A stretch of 64,000 nucleotides of DNA from Daphnia carinata (GCF_022539665.2 NC_081338.1:7490446-7554445), one strand, 5' to 3'; counted from the stretch's first letter, positions 11,273-26,000 are shown. Made by a program: numbers and translations. The notes: generated from the letters alone by a model not told the origin.

Positions 11273-14200
11273 TCAGTTGATCATCATGACGTGAGGTAAG
11301 GCGTTCCGGCGCTGTTTCCAACGGCCCAGACCCAAGCTGAGGACCCGCAACCTGTGCAGCCACTGCTGGGTTTGGCCGGCATCGACCGTCTGGCAGATGA
11401 ACGACTCTTTGGTGACGATGTGGTGGATCTCGAAGAAGTTGGGCAGTTCGTCCGCTTCGCTGCTGATGGTGCAGTGCGACAGCATTAGTGGATCCTACAC
11501 AATGCGAGTTTTCATGAATTTGTCAGCCACACTTTGATCTTTTTCTTTTTGAAACGGCAAAATGGCGGATGAACGTACCCTATAAATAGATGGTCCAGGT
11601 CTCGCATTTTTGACGTCTTTTATGAGCACAACTGCGGCTTCTTGGACGGCTGGTTTGGCGTTGAACGCCACTGGAGGGTTATCGGTTTCTCCGGCCAGCT
11701 CGTAGACGGACGTCTTATTGTCCTGGATTTTTTTTAGATAAAAAAATTTGAACGGTGAGAAAAGTCAGAGAAAAGAAGAAAAAGTGTCAAAAAAAAAAAA
11801 AAAAAATGAAAATAGAGAGTGTTTCTTCAAGTGGACAAGATAAAGCCATACTTGGTGGTTGAGAGTGACGAGGCCCATCCAGACGTTCTGCCATTTCAGG
11901 GTCCGTCCTCGACTGCGCGTCGTGGTCAGGAGCAGTTCGCCCGGTTGCGTCAATTTCACGTAGCCTTCCATTACCAATTGGGCAGCGGCGTTGTCCGACC
12001 AACCGAGGCAATCCATCGCCATCTGCGGGCGCCAGCCAAAATAACAACAAGACGAACGATGATGAGAAAACCACCACTCGGTGCGGTCACTTTGAGAATG
12101 TTTTTGACTTCTTTTTTCTTTTGCTTTATTCTCTCTTTCTTTTTTTTTTTCTTTGGTCATGCACGCTGACCAAGCGTGTTGGAATAAAAAAAAAAAATGG
12201 AATCGTCGTGTTTTACCTTGCGTAACCGAAGGTTCATCAACTCTTCGCCGGATGGACGCTGAATAGTGCTAGTGTTGGCTGTTGAATTGGCGTTGAGATT
12301 GGGCACCGAATAACCACGTCGCCACGGTCGGGAAACAGTTCCGAGTTCTTTGGCCTCCTGTGATTATGCACCATTTGATTTTTTTTTTTTTTAATGTGTC
12401 CAGTTTTTTTTAAAAGATCATATCGTTTCGTTTAGTTTTACCGCATTGATGGCCGTCAGGTAGGATTCCACTTTAGCCTGCGCTTCTCGCAAAGCTTCGC
12501 GCATTTCAACGTCCTGCTGGGCAGTGGCACGTAGAAGACGTCCTAATAGTAAAGGGTATTTCGTGATCCTTTGCACCGGAACCTGATTATAAAAACCCCC
12601 CAAAAAAAATTAGAAAACATTGATAGAAGGAATGCAAAAAAAAAAAAAAGAAGGGGGTGGAGGAATTCTTTACCATTAGGAAAGCGTGAAGATCCATCCG
12701 TCTGAGAGCCGGATTCTCCAACTGCGATGCCCGCAGAAAAATGCGCAACAATTCGCGTTCCTTTTCTAGTGACGATAGCAACAGCGAGGCCTCACCCTGT
12801 AAAAAAATATGGCGGATGTTATTATGTACTGAAATAGCGATGACGTTATGAAACAACAAACAAAATCCGCGAAAACGTACGGAGCGGACGCAGTAGCGAC
12901 GAAAGGCGTCCATCATTTCTTCCGTTTCTTTGTCGAGGAAGAGGCGAGCGACGTCTACGGTCAGCAGGTCTTCGTCGCCCTGTTCCAGCGCGATCTCGAC
13001 CGCCTCTCGTAGTCGCTGGCCAAACCTTTGGCTCTGGCCACTCAATTCGGACACGTTCAGGAACACGGCATCTACAGACATTGAAATGCATTCCAATCAT
13101 TTATTATCGAGCCTCTTTGAAAGCTTTAAAATCTAGAAAAAGGACTTTCTAATTTGCAAAACGAATTAAAAGAGATTATCCCCATCTGTTTGATAGCATT
13201 AGCCGTACACAAATTATAGCCTGCTGATCGTTCGATTTGAATAGATTGGGAAACTGATCCATAATTTTTATGACGACTGGGCCGACCTGGTTTCCCTTCC
13301 GATCATGATCACCAATGATTGCATCGCGTCATCAGCGTTCGAAATTCCGGACTACTTGTGTAACACTCGCCCTTGTCAAAGTTTGCTCGGTTTTTTTTTT
13401 TTTTTATCCTCCCCCCCCCCCTCCCACGGTGAGTAATAAAGTACCCATATTTCTACGTGTAATCTCTCGACATCCCATGAATATATATATACATTTTTTT
13501 TTCAAAGTTGCAGTAGCCATACTAGGAGGTCTGTTAGGTCGTTACGAGCGGCCGCATAAATCAGCGTCACGCGAAACGGGCCAAAAGGGAGAACAAACAA
13601 AAAGGAAAAGACGTCTAAAGATTTGTGGGCTCCGTTGGTGGTTTCAAGCTCACGACCGTCAAATTCGCCACTGTCTAGTCCGCACTGGACGTTTCATCCC
13701 CCCCCCTTCTTTTTTTTATTACAGTTCCTTATTTATCTATTTAATGTATTTTTTTTTTGTCTCTTCTATTGCCTTACCTAATTGGCGTAGAGGAACAAGG
13801 CCGGCGACTAGTAAGGGCTTGTATAATTCGTCCTGAAGGACGCGCAAGTCACGACCGTAGCGAACTTCCGTCTCCAGCAGTTCGGCCAGCACTTCGCGCC
13901 GTTCGCAGCGACGACGGGCGCACCGGTGACACACCAAACTGTCGCGCCTATTTGTTAAGAAAAAACAAAACACACCCAACAATGTCAGAAGAATGTTGCC
14001 AATGTGTTTTTGTGTGTGTTTCGTTCATACTCTTCTTGATCGGACTCCATCGGCTGGTCGCAATCGACACACCACGGGATGGCGGCTGGATCTTCTTGGC
14101 TCGGGATGACTGTCGTCGATCCTTCCAGTTGATGGTAATGCGTCGATTTATTCAAACGGCGCATCCGCCTTAACCTCTGCGCCGTACCCGACGTTTCGGA

Positions 14201-17024
14201 ACCAACGCCCGAGTCGTTCCGCTCGATCTCTCCTCCGCCGCTGCTGCCATTCTATTTGAGCGGATGAAAAGAAAAGAAAGAAAAAAAAAAATTATACATT
14301 ATCACCGTGAAATCTTTTTTTTTTTTTTTTTTTTTTTTTGAAATATAACTTTCGCCTACGTATTTTGAAAATTATTAACCAAAATCATCCCCCCTCCCAC
14401 GCTTCGTCATCACCACCACCGATTTTTTTTTTTTTTTTTTCCTTTCCCCTACTTTTTCTTGGATGCGTTTTCATGTTCGTGAAAGTCGATTACAACTCTA
14501 CATCGGTGTAAGCAACACGAGTTTTTATTTTCGACGAGCATCGAAACGCATGAATATTCATAAAGCTTTGTCCGTCTTCTTTGCATAAATGCCAATTTTC
14601 GCCCACGGACGTTCCTTTTTACACCTACGAACGTTAATCATTATTCACCATTTGGCGTGCAGTGCCACTTGAATTAAACGTGACGGGTCAATAATATCGA
14701 CACGCCGGCAAAAAAAAAAAAAAAATAATAAACTTTCACCGATAGGCCAAAAACATAACGAACAATGAACAGCTAAAATAAAAAAAAATGTTCAAAATGG
14801 CTGTCGGGAGAGAAGAGTCTTCTTTTTTTTTTTTTTTTTTTTTTTTTTGCCTAATTTCGTTCTTATTTTTACCTGGTAACCGCCTGTTGAAGACGCTGGC
14901 GTGATTCCCGGAAGTGATAGAGCGCTTTCTTGGCTGCTGGATTGCGTGCTGGTGCTGGACTGCGTACTCCGATTGCTGTTGCGGTTCGGCGCGTTGTGGC
15001 GCATGGCCAACAGGAGGGCGCCCATCTCGTCGTCTTCGTCCTCATCGGCCGGAATCAGTTGAGGCAAACTGGGCGTCATCGGACTGACGGGGCTGGGGCT
15101 GTTCGGACGCTTGCGTTCACGCTGTTCGGCCTCAACCGAAATGATGCCCGTCGGGTGTTTCTTACGCAATTCTTCAAGGTAGCGCAAAATATCCTGTCGA
15201 CTAGCTCCAGCGAACGAGCCGCCGCGTCCGGCCCGGCTGAATCCCCTGCCGCGCTCCTTAATGTCGTCAATCTCCTCGTAGATGTGCTCCTCCTCTGCTG
15301 GCGGAGGCAGCAACGTCGGCGGATCGGCCTGTACTCGACTGGCCGATCTGTCGCGACCGATGGACGAAAAAGACGGCCACAATCGCGAGACCGGCCGACG
15401 TTTAGGCTCGTCGCCGGCCGGCTCCGGACGCGTTGTGACCGTGGCAGGAGGCGTCCGTGTTTTCGTGGCCAGTTTTTCCTCCTTGACCGTTTCAAACGCT
15501 TCCGCCGCCGCTTCGGCCTCTTGCTGATGATGTTGATGGCCAGACCAGGCCGTCCAACTGACCATCTGTTTTCAGCCGCCGGGAAAATGGGCAAAAAAAA
15601 AAACACACGAAACACATTGAACGTTAACAATAATAAAATGAATCGGTTATATACAAAGGGTAAAAACAGATAATTAAGACAAAAGTTTGCCGCACCTGTC
15701 CAATGAGAGGCCGTCCAGCCCACGATGTTATGCCTGGGGAGAGATCTAATGTCGGAGTGACAGGAACTGATGGCGGGTCGTTGCAAGGCTTGGCTGATAA
15801 GTCCCGAGGCAAACTGTCGCTATCCGTTTTCGAATGGCGATAAATTCGGCGCGGTGGGGCCACCGGTGGCGTCTCTTTACCCCCCTCGTTCGCGCTGATG
15901 GCGATGCACAATCCATTGGGCGGAGGAGGAGGCGGCGGCGGTGGAGGTGGCGGCGGTTCGGTCGGTCGGACGATCGTTTTCCGCCGGTTGCCAGGAGATT
16001 GCGGTGCCGGCGATACCGGGGTCGATGCTGGGGCAGGGATCGTAATCTGCAGCGGTTCCGTAGGTGGCGATATGCCGAACAGATCGTGCAACGATCCCCT
16101 GGATCGGGTCCTTTGCGTCAGACGGGTAGTGTCGTGGAAGCTGGCCGGTGCGGCCATTTTAGGCCTGGCACGATCGCTCAGACTCCTGCGGAGCGGACAG
16201 TTCCTTTGGAATTCTACCTTGAGGCTGACTTTCTCAGCATGGATGGCCGTCGGCGAATCCTGGCCGGTTAGAATGCAAATGCGCTGACCGCTGACGATCA
16301 ATCCGGGTCGATCGACAGCCACCGTCGTTTGCGGATGAGATTCATCGCTCTCGTCGCTCTCTTCGCCGTTGGTATCGTCGTCATCCGACGGATGGAGTTG
16401 CGGCTGTGGTGAAGTCGGGACCGACGGAGCCGTTTGGCTGATGGATAATTTCTGCTGTTTGTTCTCACGCATCTGGCGGATGTTTTGATTGACGTCGGCC
16501 GCTCTGAACTCGAATGCGCCGTAGTTGTCGGCCGCCATTTTGACGCTCGTTTTTCTTTCGTTCTTCACGACGGGATCTATCGACGGATCGGCAGCGCGAA
16601 AAACGGGCGACGTTCTGACTGGGTACAAGCCTCTGGTTGTCGACCAATCGGTAGTCCGCCGTATAGCGATGGACCCAACAGCCGGAGTGGCCATCCATCC
16701 ATTGGCCGGATCCAATCCGTATTTCTGTCGGTAGTCATAAACAAAATTGGCGGCCACGAAAACACTTCCCTGGAGGGACGGGACCGAAGGCGCGTGATGT
16801 CCTTCCTGTAGGTGCGGATGGGTCACCCAAGCGCTCGTCCAGTCATCACCAGGTGCGGCCATGTGAGACTCGACGCCGTTCGACACGACGACAGTCCCAT
16901 ACTGGCCAGTAGATGATTTAAAACGATCCTTGAGCCGGCCAGTCCACGATCGCCGCTTGTTGGCCATCGGCGGCGTCTTGACCTTCATGTCGTACATGGC
17001 AACGTGGTCCCTTTGTTTGCGCAT
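11273..17024 (-). CDS. Dbl-family Rho guanine nucleotide exchange factor (DH-PH)
   Basis: Predicted activator of Rho-family GTPases. Eleven exons on the minus strand: 15696-17024, 14873-15565, 14031-14251, 13778-13947, 12881-13071, 12674-12796, 12442-12582, 12217-12357, 11852-12022, 11579-11722 and 11273-11494. All phases close, giving 1181 residues. Residues 1 to about 730 are a low-complexity tail with a polyproline run of about 12 and DSGVGSETS. Cys735/738 (WCVDC) and Cys754/757 (CHRC) form a CxxC-x15-CxxC pair, predicted to bind zinc. The DH domain spans about 765-955, with LLETEVRYGRDL (CR1), the mid-domain block LEKERELLRIFLRASQLE and VPVQRITKYPLLLGRLL (CR3). A PH-like domain follows (about 1020-1170: VKLTQPGELLLT, WQNVWMGLVTL, QQWLHRLRVL). 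The first ATG of the 5'-most coding exon is used; upstream non-coding exons are likely. It may be related to arthropod GEFmeso-type proteins, but this is not certain. Confidence 0.9.
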
Positions 17025-20000
17025 GGAATGGGAGTTTTTTCGGCTGAGAGTTTCGTGTCACGCCCAGGGAATGTCACCTAAATCCGGCCATGCGAAAACA
17101 GAAGACAAAAACAATGATGAGTTCCCATTTTTTTGTTCAAGTCACGAAGTTTTTTTTTTTTTTTTTTTTTGTCTCTTTCACATGAACATTCATGCGCTGG
17201 ATTCGTTTTTACTATGTAACGTGTTTCACAGGGGAAAATGAGATAAATGGCGAATACATGAGCTAGAATTTTTGAGAACAGCCCCCATGTTTGGTGGGCT
17301 CATTTGCTGACATGTCGTGTTTGTCATCACGGCCGTCAAGACAAAAACTCAAATAAATGAGAAATTCCACAAAATGTTGCACGTCATTTCCTAATTTTGT
17401 ATCGCAGTTTTTATAAAAAAAAAAAAAAAAAAAAAATCCGTATGGTTGGACGATCAAGCTGAATTGAAAAACATATGGTGCTGTTAATAGAGTGACAATG
17501 AACCCGGCAGTTTGTTATAAAAAGTAAAAAGACGCAAGAAGAAGACGGACGTAAGAAAGGGAATCTTCCGTTAGGACCCACCGGCTCGCTGGCCAGCGTC
17601 CGGCATCAACAACAAGTGGCAAAACGATGAAAAGAGCCAACAGCCAGCGGGAGCCGCTGGCCTTTCATTGTCTGCATTATTACCTAGCATCAGTTTCTAA
17701 AGCTCTTCTTCTTTTTTAGAATCAAAATAAGAAGATGTATCATCTAGACGTCTAATCACCTTAGACGAACGGTTCCCGTTAGGAATTTGTTTCGTACTAA
17801 CAACCGAATGCAACAACATGCAAATTTCTGCTGCAGGGGGCAGAATACAAGAACAGGTGATTGACGCCCTACGGTCGTTAAATGAGACTGGAGGAGGTGC
17901 GCGATGTCAAGGTAACTCTTTCCTTAAGTTTTTGTTGAAAAAAAAAAAATTCAATGAATTCTTCTAATTAATAAAAAAAAGGGGGGGGGGAAAGGGAGAG
18001 TGACATTCTTACCTTGCACAAAAAGAGTGCAGCCATTATCACAACGGTTTCACGCTTTGACATTGTCAAGAAAAAGAACGTGTTCCTTTCGTACTTGACC
18101 GAACAAACCTAAATTCAAATTTCTCCTTCCTTCGAAGTGTAACTGGTTTTTTTTTTCTTTCTTTCCGAACAAAAGAAAATTAAATTCAATAATTTTTTTT
18201 TTTTTTTTTTTTTTTTAAATAGAAGCAACCACCGTGGAATCACGTTTGGGTGTGGATCTAATAACGGTGACTCTGTTTCTTTCCTGCTTCTACTCTCCTT
18301 TTGTTTTGTTTTTTAAATTCGTTATATCGGTGTCCCTTTTTCAATATGCGATGATGACATTCACGCAAGTCCCGTTTGTGATTCAGTTGCTTTCCTTTGT
18401 TTGTTTCTCGACTATTTATGATGTTCACTAGCTGTTTGGGTGAAAAAAAAGGAAGGTGATGGGGGGGGAGAATGGCAATAATACACATAGGAAGGTGAAC
18501 CACAATTAAACAGTCCCATACCTCATATACAGTTATAGTCTCTACACCGCAAATGATGACTCGGCAGTGGCATAATCAGAAAGCGGTTTCTCGGTCTGTA
18601 CGTCCATAAAAAAAATATAGTGTCTATTTCTCTTATTTTTCATTATTTATTGAATTTCGCGGAAATAGGGTCCCCAACCGATGCTGACATTTGCGGCACG
18701 CGAGAGTTGTTTCTTAGTACTTGTTCGTGATTCCGTATTCAGAAGAGCAGACGTATTTTTCGGTGGCGCATTGACACGAGCAAGTTACAGCCAGTTACAC
18801 GTCGGAACCAGAGAAGATTAAACAAAAAGAAAAGAAAGAAAAAAGAAGGCAAACGCGGAAGTTGTACGCTGCCGCCGAGTGGGAACTCAAATGATTTTTT
18901 CACGCGGTTATATACATCGCCTAGAGGGTCCCGGTGTCATCGTTCTCTCTCTCCCTTTTTTTTTTTTTGTTGGCTTCTGACTCCAACTATTTAAGTCTCT
19001 CGTTTTCTTCCCATTGCTTCGGATGTGAACGCATCTGATTCGTTTGCGTGACGGATTCACAAAGCAGATCAACGAACTCATTAAGCGCTTTATCTGCTCC
19101 AACATCTACACATCATCTTGCCTAGCCTCGTTCATTGTTAAACACGGAGGGAAGACTTCTTTTTTTTTTTCCTCAGTTTGAATAGACGTTGGACGTGAAT
19201 GAAACACGAAATAGCGACAGAGAAAGCTGGAGAAATATGCAAACATCTACGGATGAATGTACAGTATCCGGAGCCTTTCTTTCTTTCTTTACCATCATTA
19301 TCTGCGAAGTTCAGCGAACGCAGTCGACGCATTTTGTTTGTTATAAATCTCCACCATCTCTTTTTTCCCATATTTAAAAAAAAAAAAACTTATCGGATGG
19401 ACGGTGCTGTCGGCCACCTGGTCCAATCTTTGTGGTGTCTAGTAAATCTTGGAAAAAAAAAAAGAAGAGAAATGTACGGTCGCTAGTTTTATATATTACG
19501 TGTTGATTTAGACAAGAAAAAGCAACACACCCCGGGCGCATGACTACTAGTTGCCATCAGCTATTTCAACGTAAAGAAGCGTTTGGAAAAGAGACTAACG
19601 GTTAATCGTGTGGAGCCCTCTGAAAAAAAAATATGAAGTTCCACGCATTGCCATTGTATGCGGGCACAGATTGCCAAAAAAAAAAAAAATACTGTCGTGT
19701 GCCGTGTTGGTATCAAGGACTCGATCTCGTTTCCACACGGTGACCAAATGACTTGAGAATGACATCATTCAACAGCCCATATTTGTTAGTGAGGGGAGTT
19801 TAAAAGTCACCAATGTTGTACCAGTCTGTCCTCCAAATAGATTTTTTTTTTTTTTTTGGTTCTCTGGTGATTTCTTATTTTGGTCGTGTGTGTGTAGTGG
19901 TAGACAGCACAATATGTTGTTTGCATATCAACTTCCTTTTCCTCGTTCGGTTTTAATTTTTTTTTTCCAGGTTAGATTCACGTTCTAGAAAACGGATTCT

Positions 20001-20618
20001 TATTTTACCTTTAGTGGATTGGCCTTTGCATGCGCAGCAATGTATTGTCAACTGGTTCACTTCCGTGGTCTCAAAGTTTTAAGGAAAAATCCAAAATTTT
20101 CGAATGACATCACTCTCTCACGCGCACGCCACTAATCAGAGCAGTTTTCTTATTGGCTGCGCCTCTGCCGCCCTCCAGTCTCGTGACCGATTCACGACGC
20201 CATTAACCAAACCCATAACACGGCGTTTTTTTTAAAGGAAAGGAAATAAAAACAAAAATTCATTTCACCTTTTGCTCCTACAGATATTTTTCTATAGAAT
20301 TTTATTACTGTTGTTTTGTTTTCCTCGTCCATAAAAAAAAAAAGAAAAGAAATACAGGCAAATTGATATTCTGGGTGCATCAAATTGAGCGTGACAGTGT
20401 CCCAACCAACTAGCCATTGAAACAAAAACAAAAAATGTATTAAAAATTCCATTTGGGTATGTTCTTGTTCATCTTTCCTATTGTGAACGGTGGAAAAGAA
20501 TAAAAGGCCTAAATTGATATCGAGGGATTGTTTTTTTGTTTTTTTTGTGGGATGCGCTCGAGTTCTTCACGTGCCCTTCACGAAAAAATCTTTACCAACG
20601 GGGCTGTTATTACTTAGA

Positions 20619-20742
20619 AAGACCGAGAACGTTGGCTAAGTGGAATGACGACATTCCTCATCTGCCTTCAGGCGATTGGACCGGTTTCACGCCGAATCAC
20701 GACGGATTGCACATTTGCTTTCAGACTAAAGATTCGAGCTGA
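20619..20742 (+). other. Isolated coding-like segment, unidentified
   Basis: A TTATTACTTAG acceptor-like site is followed by an open frame containing KWNDDIPHLPSGDWTGF and HDGLHICFQ, ending in tandem TGA codons. Its Trp/Asp/Pro/Gly-rich make-up is unlike the surrounding non-coding frames. No upstream partner exon was found and no family was recognised. It could be a terminal exon, a gene relic or chance. Confidence 0.2.
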
Positions 20743-22985
20743 TGAAAAAATCCCTATACGTACTATCTACGAGAATCTATCGGGTTTCTCAACGCCCAGT
20801 TGTTGAAATCAGCACTTGAAAAAACAAGACAAATCGCAATTGAAAAAAACATAAATCAAAAGACGTGGTGACAAACGCGCACAGCAACTCAACAAGAAGT
20901 TTATCATTTTGAAACTATAAGAAAGGGAAGTCGTCCATCAAGCGTGAAGGTAAGTACGCGTCCAGAAACCAATAGAAACAAGTTCCATTTGTTTTTGTTT
21001 CTTTCAGAGTTCCACTTTCTCTCTGTCTAAAATTCACAAAAAATAAAAACGGGTCAACTGCGAGTACTTTTTTTCATTCTATTCATTCGCCCACAATATC
21101 GTTGAGATTTTAATAGCTGCCGATCGCTTTTCATTTATCTGCATGAAAAGAGTGAATGCCTAAATGGGAACGTTCAGTGAAAGTCCTGGAGGACGCCTGC
21201 CAACACGGCCGTTCATTCAGGTCAAATCCTCCAAGTTGTCTATGTGTTATTTTTGGGTATCACACACATTTTCTTTCCAATGGCAGTCAAAGTAACGTAC
21301 TGCCTGCCACTAAAAATCAACTACTAAATGTCAAACGTTATTTGAGAGTGACTGGGTCGTCCATTTGCATGAATTAGCATTCGAAATTCTTGACAGCTCC
21401 CAGACGTATTGATAAGCAGAAACTGTTTTTCTCTCACAACGAGATGTGTGTGGGTGCTGGCGTGCGGAAATGTTCTATCTTTCTTATCTTGTTTTTTTTT
21501 GTTTTTTTTTTCAGCGCATTGTTGATTCGGAAGTAGAAAGAAACGCGTGATCATCTCATCCAGGATGTCGTGCTCTCTCTTTAGTAAGAAGGGAGAAGAA
21601 AAAAAACAAAAAACAAAATAAAAGATGCGCCTAATAAATTTAGGCTGGGGCGGTTGGTGGAGAGTAGAACACCGTGACCCAGATCTCCCCGAGTTCTTCT
21701 CTTTCTCTCTCTTGTTTGCCTCCACCTCTCTCTCTCCTTTTTTTTTTTTTTGCCTTCCCCCTTCTGCCTCTGAGATATTCTTTGGCGGGCGCAAAAGGGT
21801 CGACTCGTGTGTGCGTGCGGGAACAATACCAGAAAAGGCAATCAACCTCCAGGCCTTTTTTATTATTATTTATACTATCTAGCATAACAGAAAAAAAAAA
21901 AGAGGAAGAAGGAGGCGTCTTATCACTTGACAAGTTATATATTTTTTTTTTCTTTTACTTCTACTCCTCCCGATCCTTTTTTTTTTTTTAGAAAGTTTTT
22001 TTTTTGGGGGTACCTTCATCAATATAATCAACCCCCGAGACTCACGATTCCACAATGTTGCATTTTTCCTCTCTTTTGTAACGATTTTCGTGTTTCAACT
22101 GCCATTTTGTTCTTAAGATGTTGATCCCTTATCAATGCAATGTTAAGTGAGAAAAACAAAAGAAACTTGGAAAGTCAGTTGTGTCATTGGCAAACGTCAG
22201 GGCGTTAGCAGTTTTGGAGATTTGAACGCGCGCTCACGGCAACAAGAACAGTAAAGTAGGTTTCTTGTCGGATGGAAGAGCAACATCGGTTGCAGTGGGT
22301 AACAAAAGAGAGAGTGTTTGCAATACAAAAAAAAAAGACATTGAAACAAGAAACAAAAACAATAAACATGGCCCTGTTTTCTATCAACGTGTTGATACCA
22401 GAAGACAATTTTCTGTAGGACAAGAATAACCAGTTCGCTTTTTGAAATGGCATTCAAGTTTAAACGCATTCGATTTTCTTTTGTTCTTTTATTTTTTGTT
22501 GTTGGCTTGCACCACGTGCCATTAATTTATTGGCTGCAAAAAAAACTGGATTCCCGTCATTTTATGTCGTAATCTCATCGGATAAATTCCGAACAAATGA
22601 AATACCATACCGCCAGTCCCGAAATTGTTGGCAAGCAAGCGGTCAAACCCCCAGAATCTATGCCTTTGTTTGTTGAATCACGTCACGTTTCGAGCCAGTT
22701 GTGACATGGTCCGCCGCTAGAATACCTTGACCAAAAGCACACACACAAAAAAAAAAAAACGAACAAGCTCTGGAGTTCATGACTCTGGACAAAAAAGCCG
22801 CAAACAATTTTCATAGAAAAAAAAATAAAAAGACCCAAAACATACAAAGAAAAGAACTCACTAAGAGTAGAAAATGACAAGATTTTTTTTTTTTTTTTCT
22901 TAGTTTTCGTCTCTCTTTTTTAAGGTCACAAGTTTGTTGCTGCCTCTCTGAAAAACCTTATATAGCCATCGCATGAGACGTCTTG

Positions 22986-23008
22986 TCTCTCTCTCTCTCT
23001 CTCTCTCT
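22986..23008. repeat. (CT)n microsatellite
   Basis: Uninterrupted CT dinucleotide run of about 23 nt in the gene-poor region upstream of the RhoGEF. Confidence 0.9.
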
Positions 23009-26000
23009 TTTCTATAAATATATTTCTTCTCTTTGTTAAGCAAATGGCTGCCATCCGGCCCGGAACCGCTTCCTGTTTTTTTCATTTTTTTAAAATTTTT
23101 GGCTCCAAGCAGCAACGACTCTCCTCCGCTCGGACCACCATAAAGACAAGAACAGCAGAAGGGAGGCGGTTTGTTGCCCTTCTTCCGGCTTCGTATTTTT
23201 ATTTTTTTTTTTTTTCGGAAAACATTTTTTTTTATGTCTTTGAAAATTTTCTTCATTGAAAGTGCTGGTGTAACGAACCCCTAACGTCTGTCTCACCTGG
23301 CCGACACTAGAGGAGATTCAAAAATAACGAACGTGACTGGTTTCACGGACTGTCCTATCTATTTCAGAAAAATCCCCGTGACAAACAATTTGACCCCACC
23401 TTTTATTTTTAACTAAGAGAAATGACGAGGAAAAAAGATACAACAAAGAGTCATATAAACTTCTCGTATGAATTCCTTTCGATATTTTTTTCGTTTCTTT
23501 CTTTCCCTCCCGTGACGAGTGAAATCAACGTCAGAAAGACAGCGTTCGCTTTAGCGTGGGAAACAAGCAAAATCCAATAAGATACTCATTTCCCAACCAA
23601 TCTCGCTTTTTTTTTCTTTAGTGGAGAAAAAAAAACAGGTGAGTTCAGAGGTTACCTTGATATGATAATAATCATGCAAAGGCCTTGAATGTGAAAAAGA
23701 AATTTTGAAAAATAAAAAATTGAGTTTAAAGACCAAAGGAACATTTTCCTCGCCTGATTAGCGTAACCGTCAGGAACAGAAAAAGACTTGCACTAGCGAT
23801 CGGATGTTAGTGAATGTAACCCGCGGCTGTCCCTCCAGCTGATGTTTTTTTTTGTTTTTTTTTTCTTACCTTTCCTAACGGTACTACACCTTCGTCAACA
23901 AGTTAAAAGGGCGTCTGTCTTTCATAGGTTTTTACTTCTCAACATACATTTTTTTTTTCTTTCAGGTTGGACTTTTGCTGATCGTGACGCCATTTTAACG
24001 AGTGCGCTACACTCTATGGCGATCACGCCCGCGCACGGGCATGGGCCTCCATGCACCATCGAGCCCCCCACGTACTGTGTAACAGCTGGTGTTTTTTTTT
24101 TTCTCTTTACTTTACGCTTGTTGGATCTGAATAACAAAACGGATCAATAAAATAAAAAAAAAAGTATCAGGGAAGCCACCGCGAAACGAGCAACATCAAG
24201 GTCTTCTACCCGTGTGTCTTTTGTTTTTTGTCCGCTCAATTGCCATGAAAGAAAAACAATTCTGTTGTATGATTGAAAACTGTTGATGACAATTTGACGC
24301 TTGTAATTCTTATAATACGCTCAAGGGCAAATGCGGTGGAGAAGGGAGGCCTCCTCCACCTTGAGGCGAACGAGGGGGTTGAAGAGGCCGAGCTGTTGAA
24401 CTCGCTGGTTCGGCCCAAAAAAAGAAAAAGAAAAAGGGGGAAAAAAGAAAGAGAGTCCGAGTACCTGGTTTACCTGTCTGTCTGCCTACTACCTTATTAC
24501 TCTGTTGAAACTCATAAATGAAAAACAAATAGGACATGAAATCAAATCAAAAACTCACATTGTCTATTCGTGTCGATTTGACGCCAAACTCGGCGGGAGA
24601 TCACTTGCAATCAAATGAATCAAAGAGAACGATGAAGAAAGAGGTCAACGGGTCACGCACTTCCAACACTCGTGCCCGAGCGCCAAGGCTGGCTCAAACT
24701 TTTTTGAGCTCTCTCCGATTTCAATAATCGTGTGCACACTTTTCGATGTCGTTCACAAAGGTGAAACACTCAAAACTTTACACTGTCGATGCGAAGCTGA
24801 ATCACTTTAGAATTCCTCCGAAGTTTGTCAGGTTTTATCTTTTTTTTTTTTTCTGTAAGATTCCGAAATCACAGCCACGCACCACAATGTCGCTAGAAAC
24901 GTAGAGAAGGCGAAAAACACGCACTCACGCGAACGAGAACAGAGAACGCCAACGTGCGACCGAGCAGCTGGGACTTTCACGACTTTCTGGTCAGTCCAAC
25001 ATAGGACAGGAAGTTTTGGAATATTCCTTTCCCCGTTCTTTGGTACAAAAGGTAGATACCCTCGGGCTAGAGGTAGGTAAAAAATTGTGGGGAGTAGTCG
25101 ACTCGGCGAGTAGACTTAAGCGAGTTTAGTGCCTGGTGTGGGTTTTCCTTTTTGTTGCGCATTCTCGTGAGCTCGTTTCTCTCTCTAAGAATCGCACGCC
25201 ATCTGTTGGCCGGTTGTTCGATAACAAAGAAAAAGGATTTCGAACGAAGCACGATAACAACCGGAATCGTTTAAATACGTATGTTCTAGAATCCTATAAT
25301 ATATTACTACACACATGATATGCTAACCAGCATACAAGACTGGCGCGTGCAATCGAATAGTGGGTCAATGTTTTTCTTTCTGCAATAAGGCTTCTGCCAT
25401 GGATATTGGTAATCGGAATTGTAAATTTGTTTGCATTGCTAAGACTTTTTAGAGGAACTAGACCTTTGGGGGAACGTAAAATAATGTAGCTATATATTCT
25501 AACTGACAAGTAGAAAATACAATTGGCGTTTGGAAGCCAAACGGATAATCAATAAATCTCTGCGTCGCCAGTGCATACCGAATTTCTAGTATGTGCAATA
25601 AACTTTTATGGCTTTTCCTTCATTTACCAGGCATTTTTCTTCTTATTGAAGAGTGAATCCAGTGAAATCCTGATTTTAAAATAATAAAGCAAAATGCCTA
25701 CGGTAGAATCTCATTAAATTCACGCAACAATCACCGATACTTATCTATGGACGATTGAATAAACTGACAGTGATTGATTTTGACATTCTTTTCTCAGAAA
25801 AATTTATCATTTATGTAGACATGTCGCCAGCATTGACAAAAATTTGTCCTCGGCTCATTATCCATTGTCATCGGACTTATGTGGAGAATATTGTAGATTG
25901 AACGATATAGTAGCAGGTGGTGACAACCTTGAACAAGACAATCGTCTTATACATTCTTCCAGGAATCGGAATTACAAGGTAGTTTCGTTTCGATAGTAAT

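Noticed and set aside
15834-16811. Several long plus-strand open frames of 100-145 codons
   Set aside because: They are antisense shadows of the GC-rich first coding exon of the RhoGEF; the Gly-rich run is the reverse of its polyproline.
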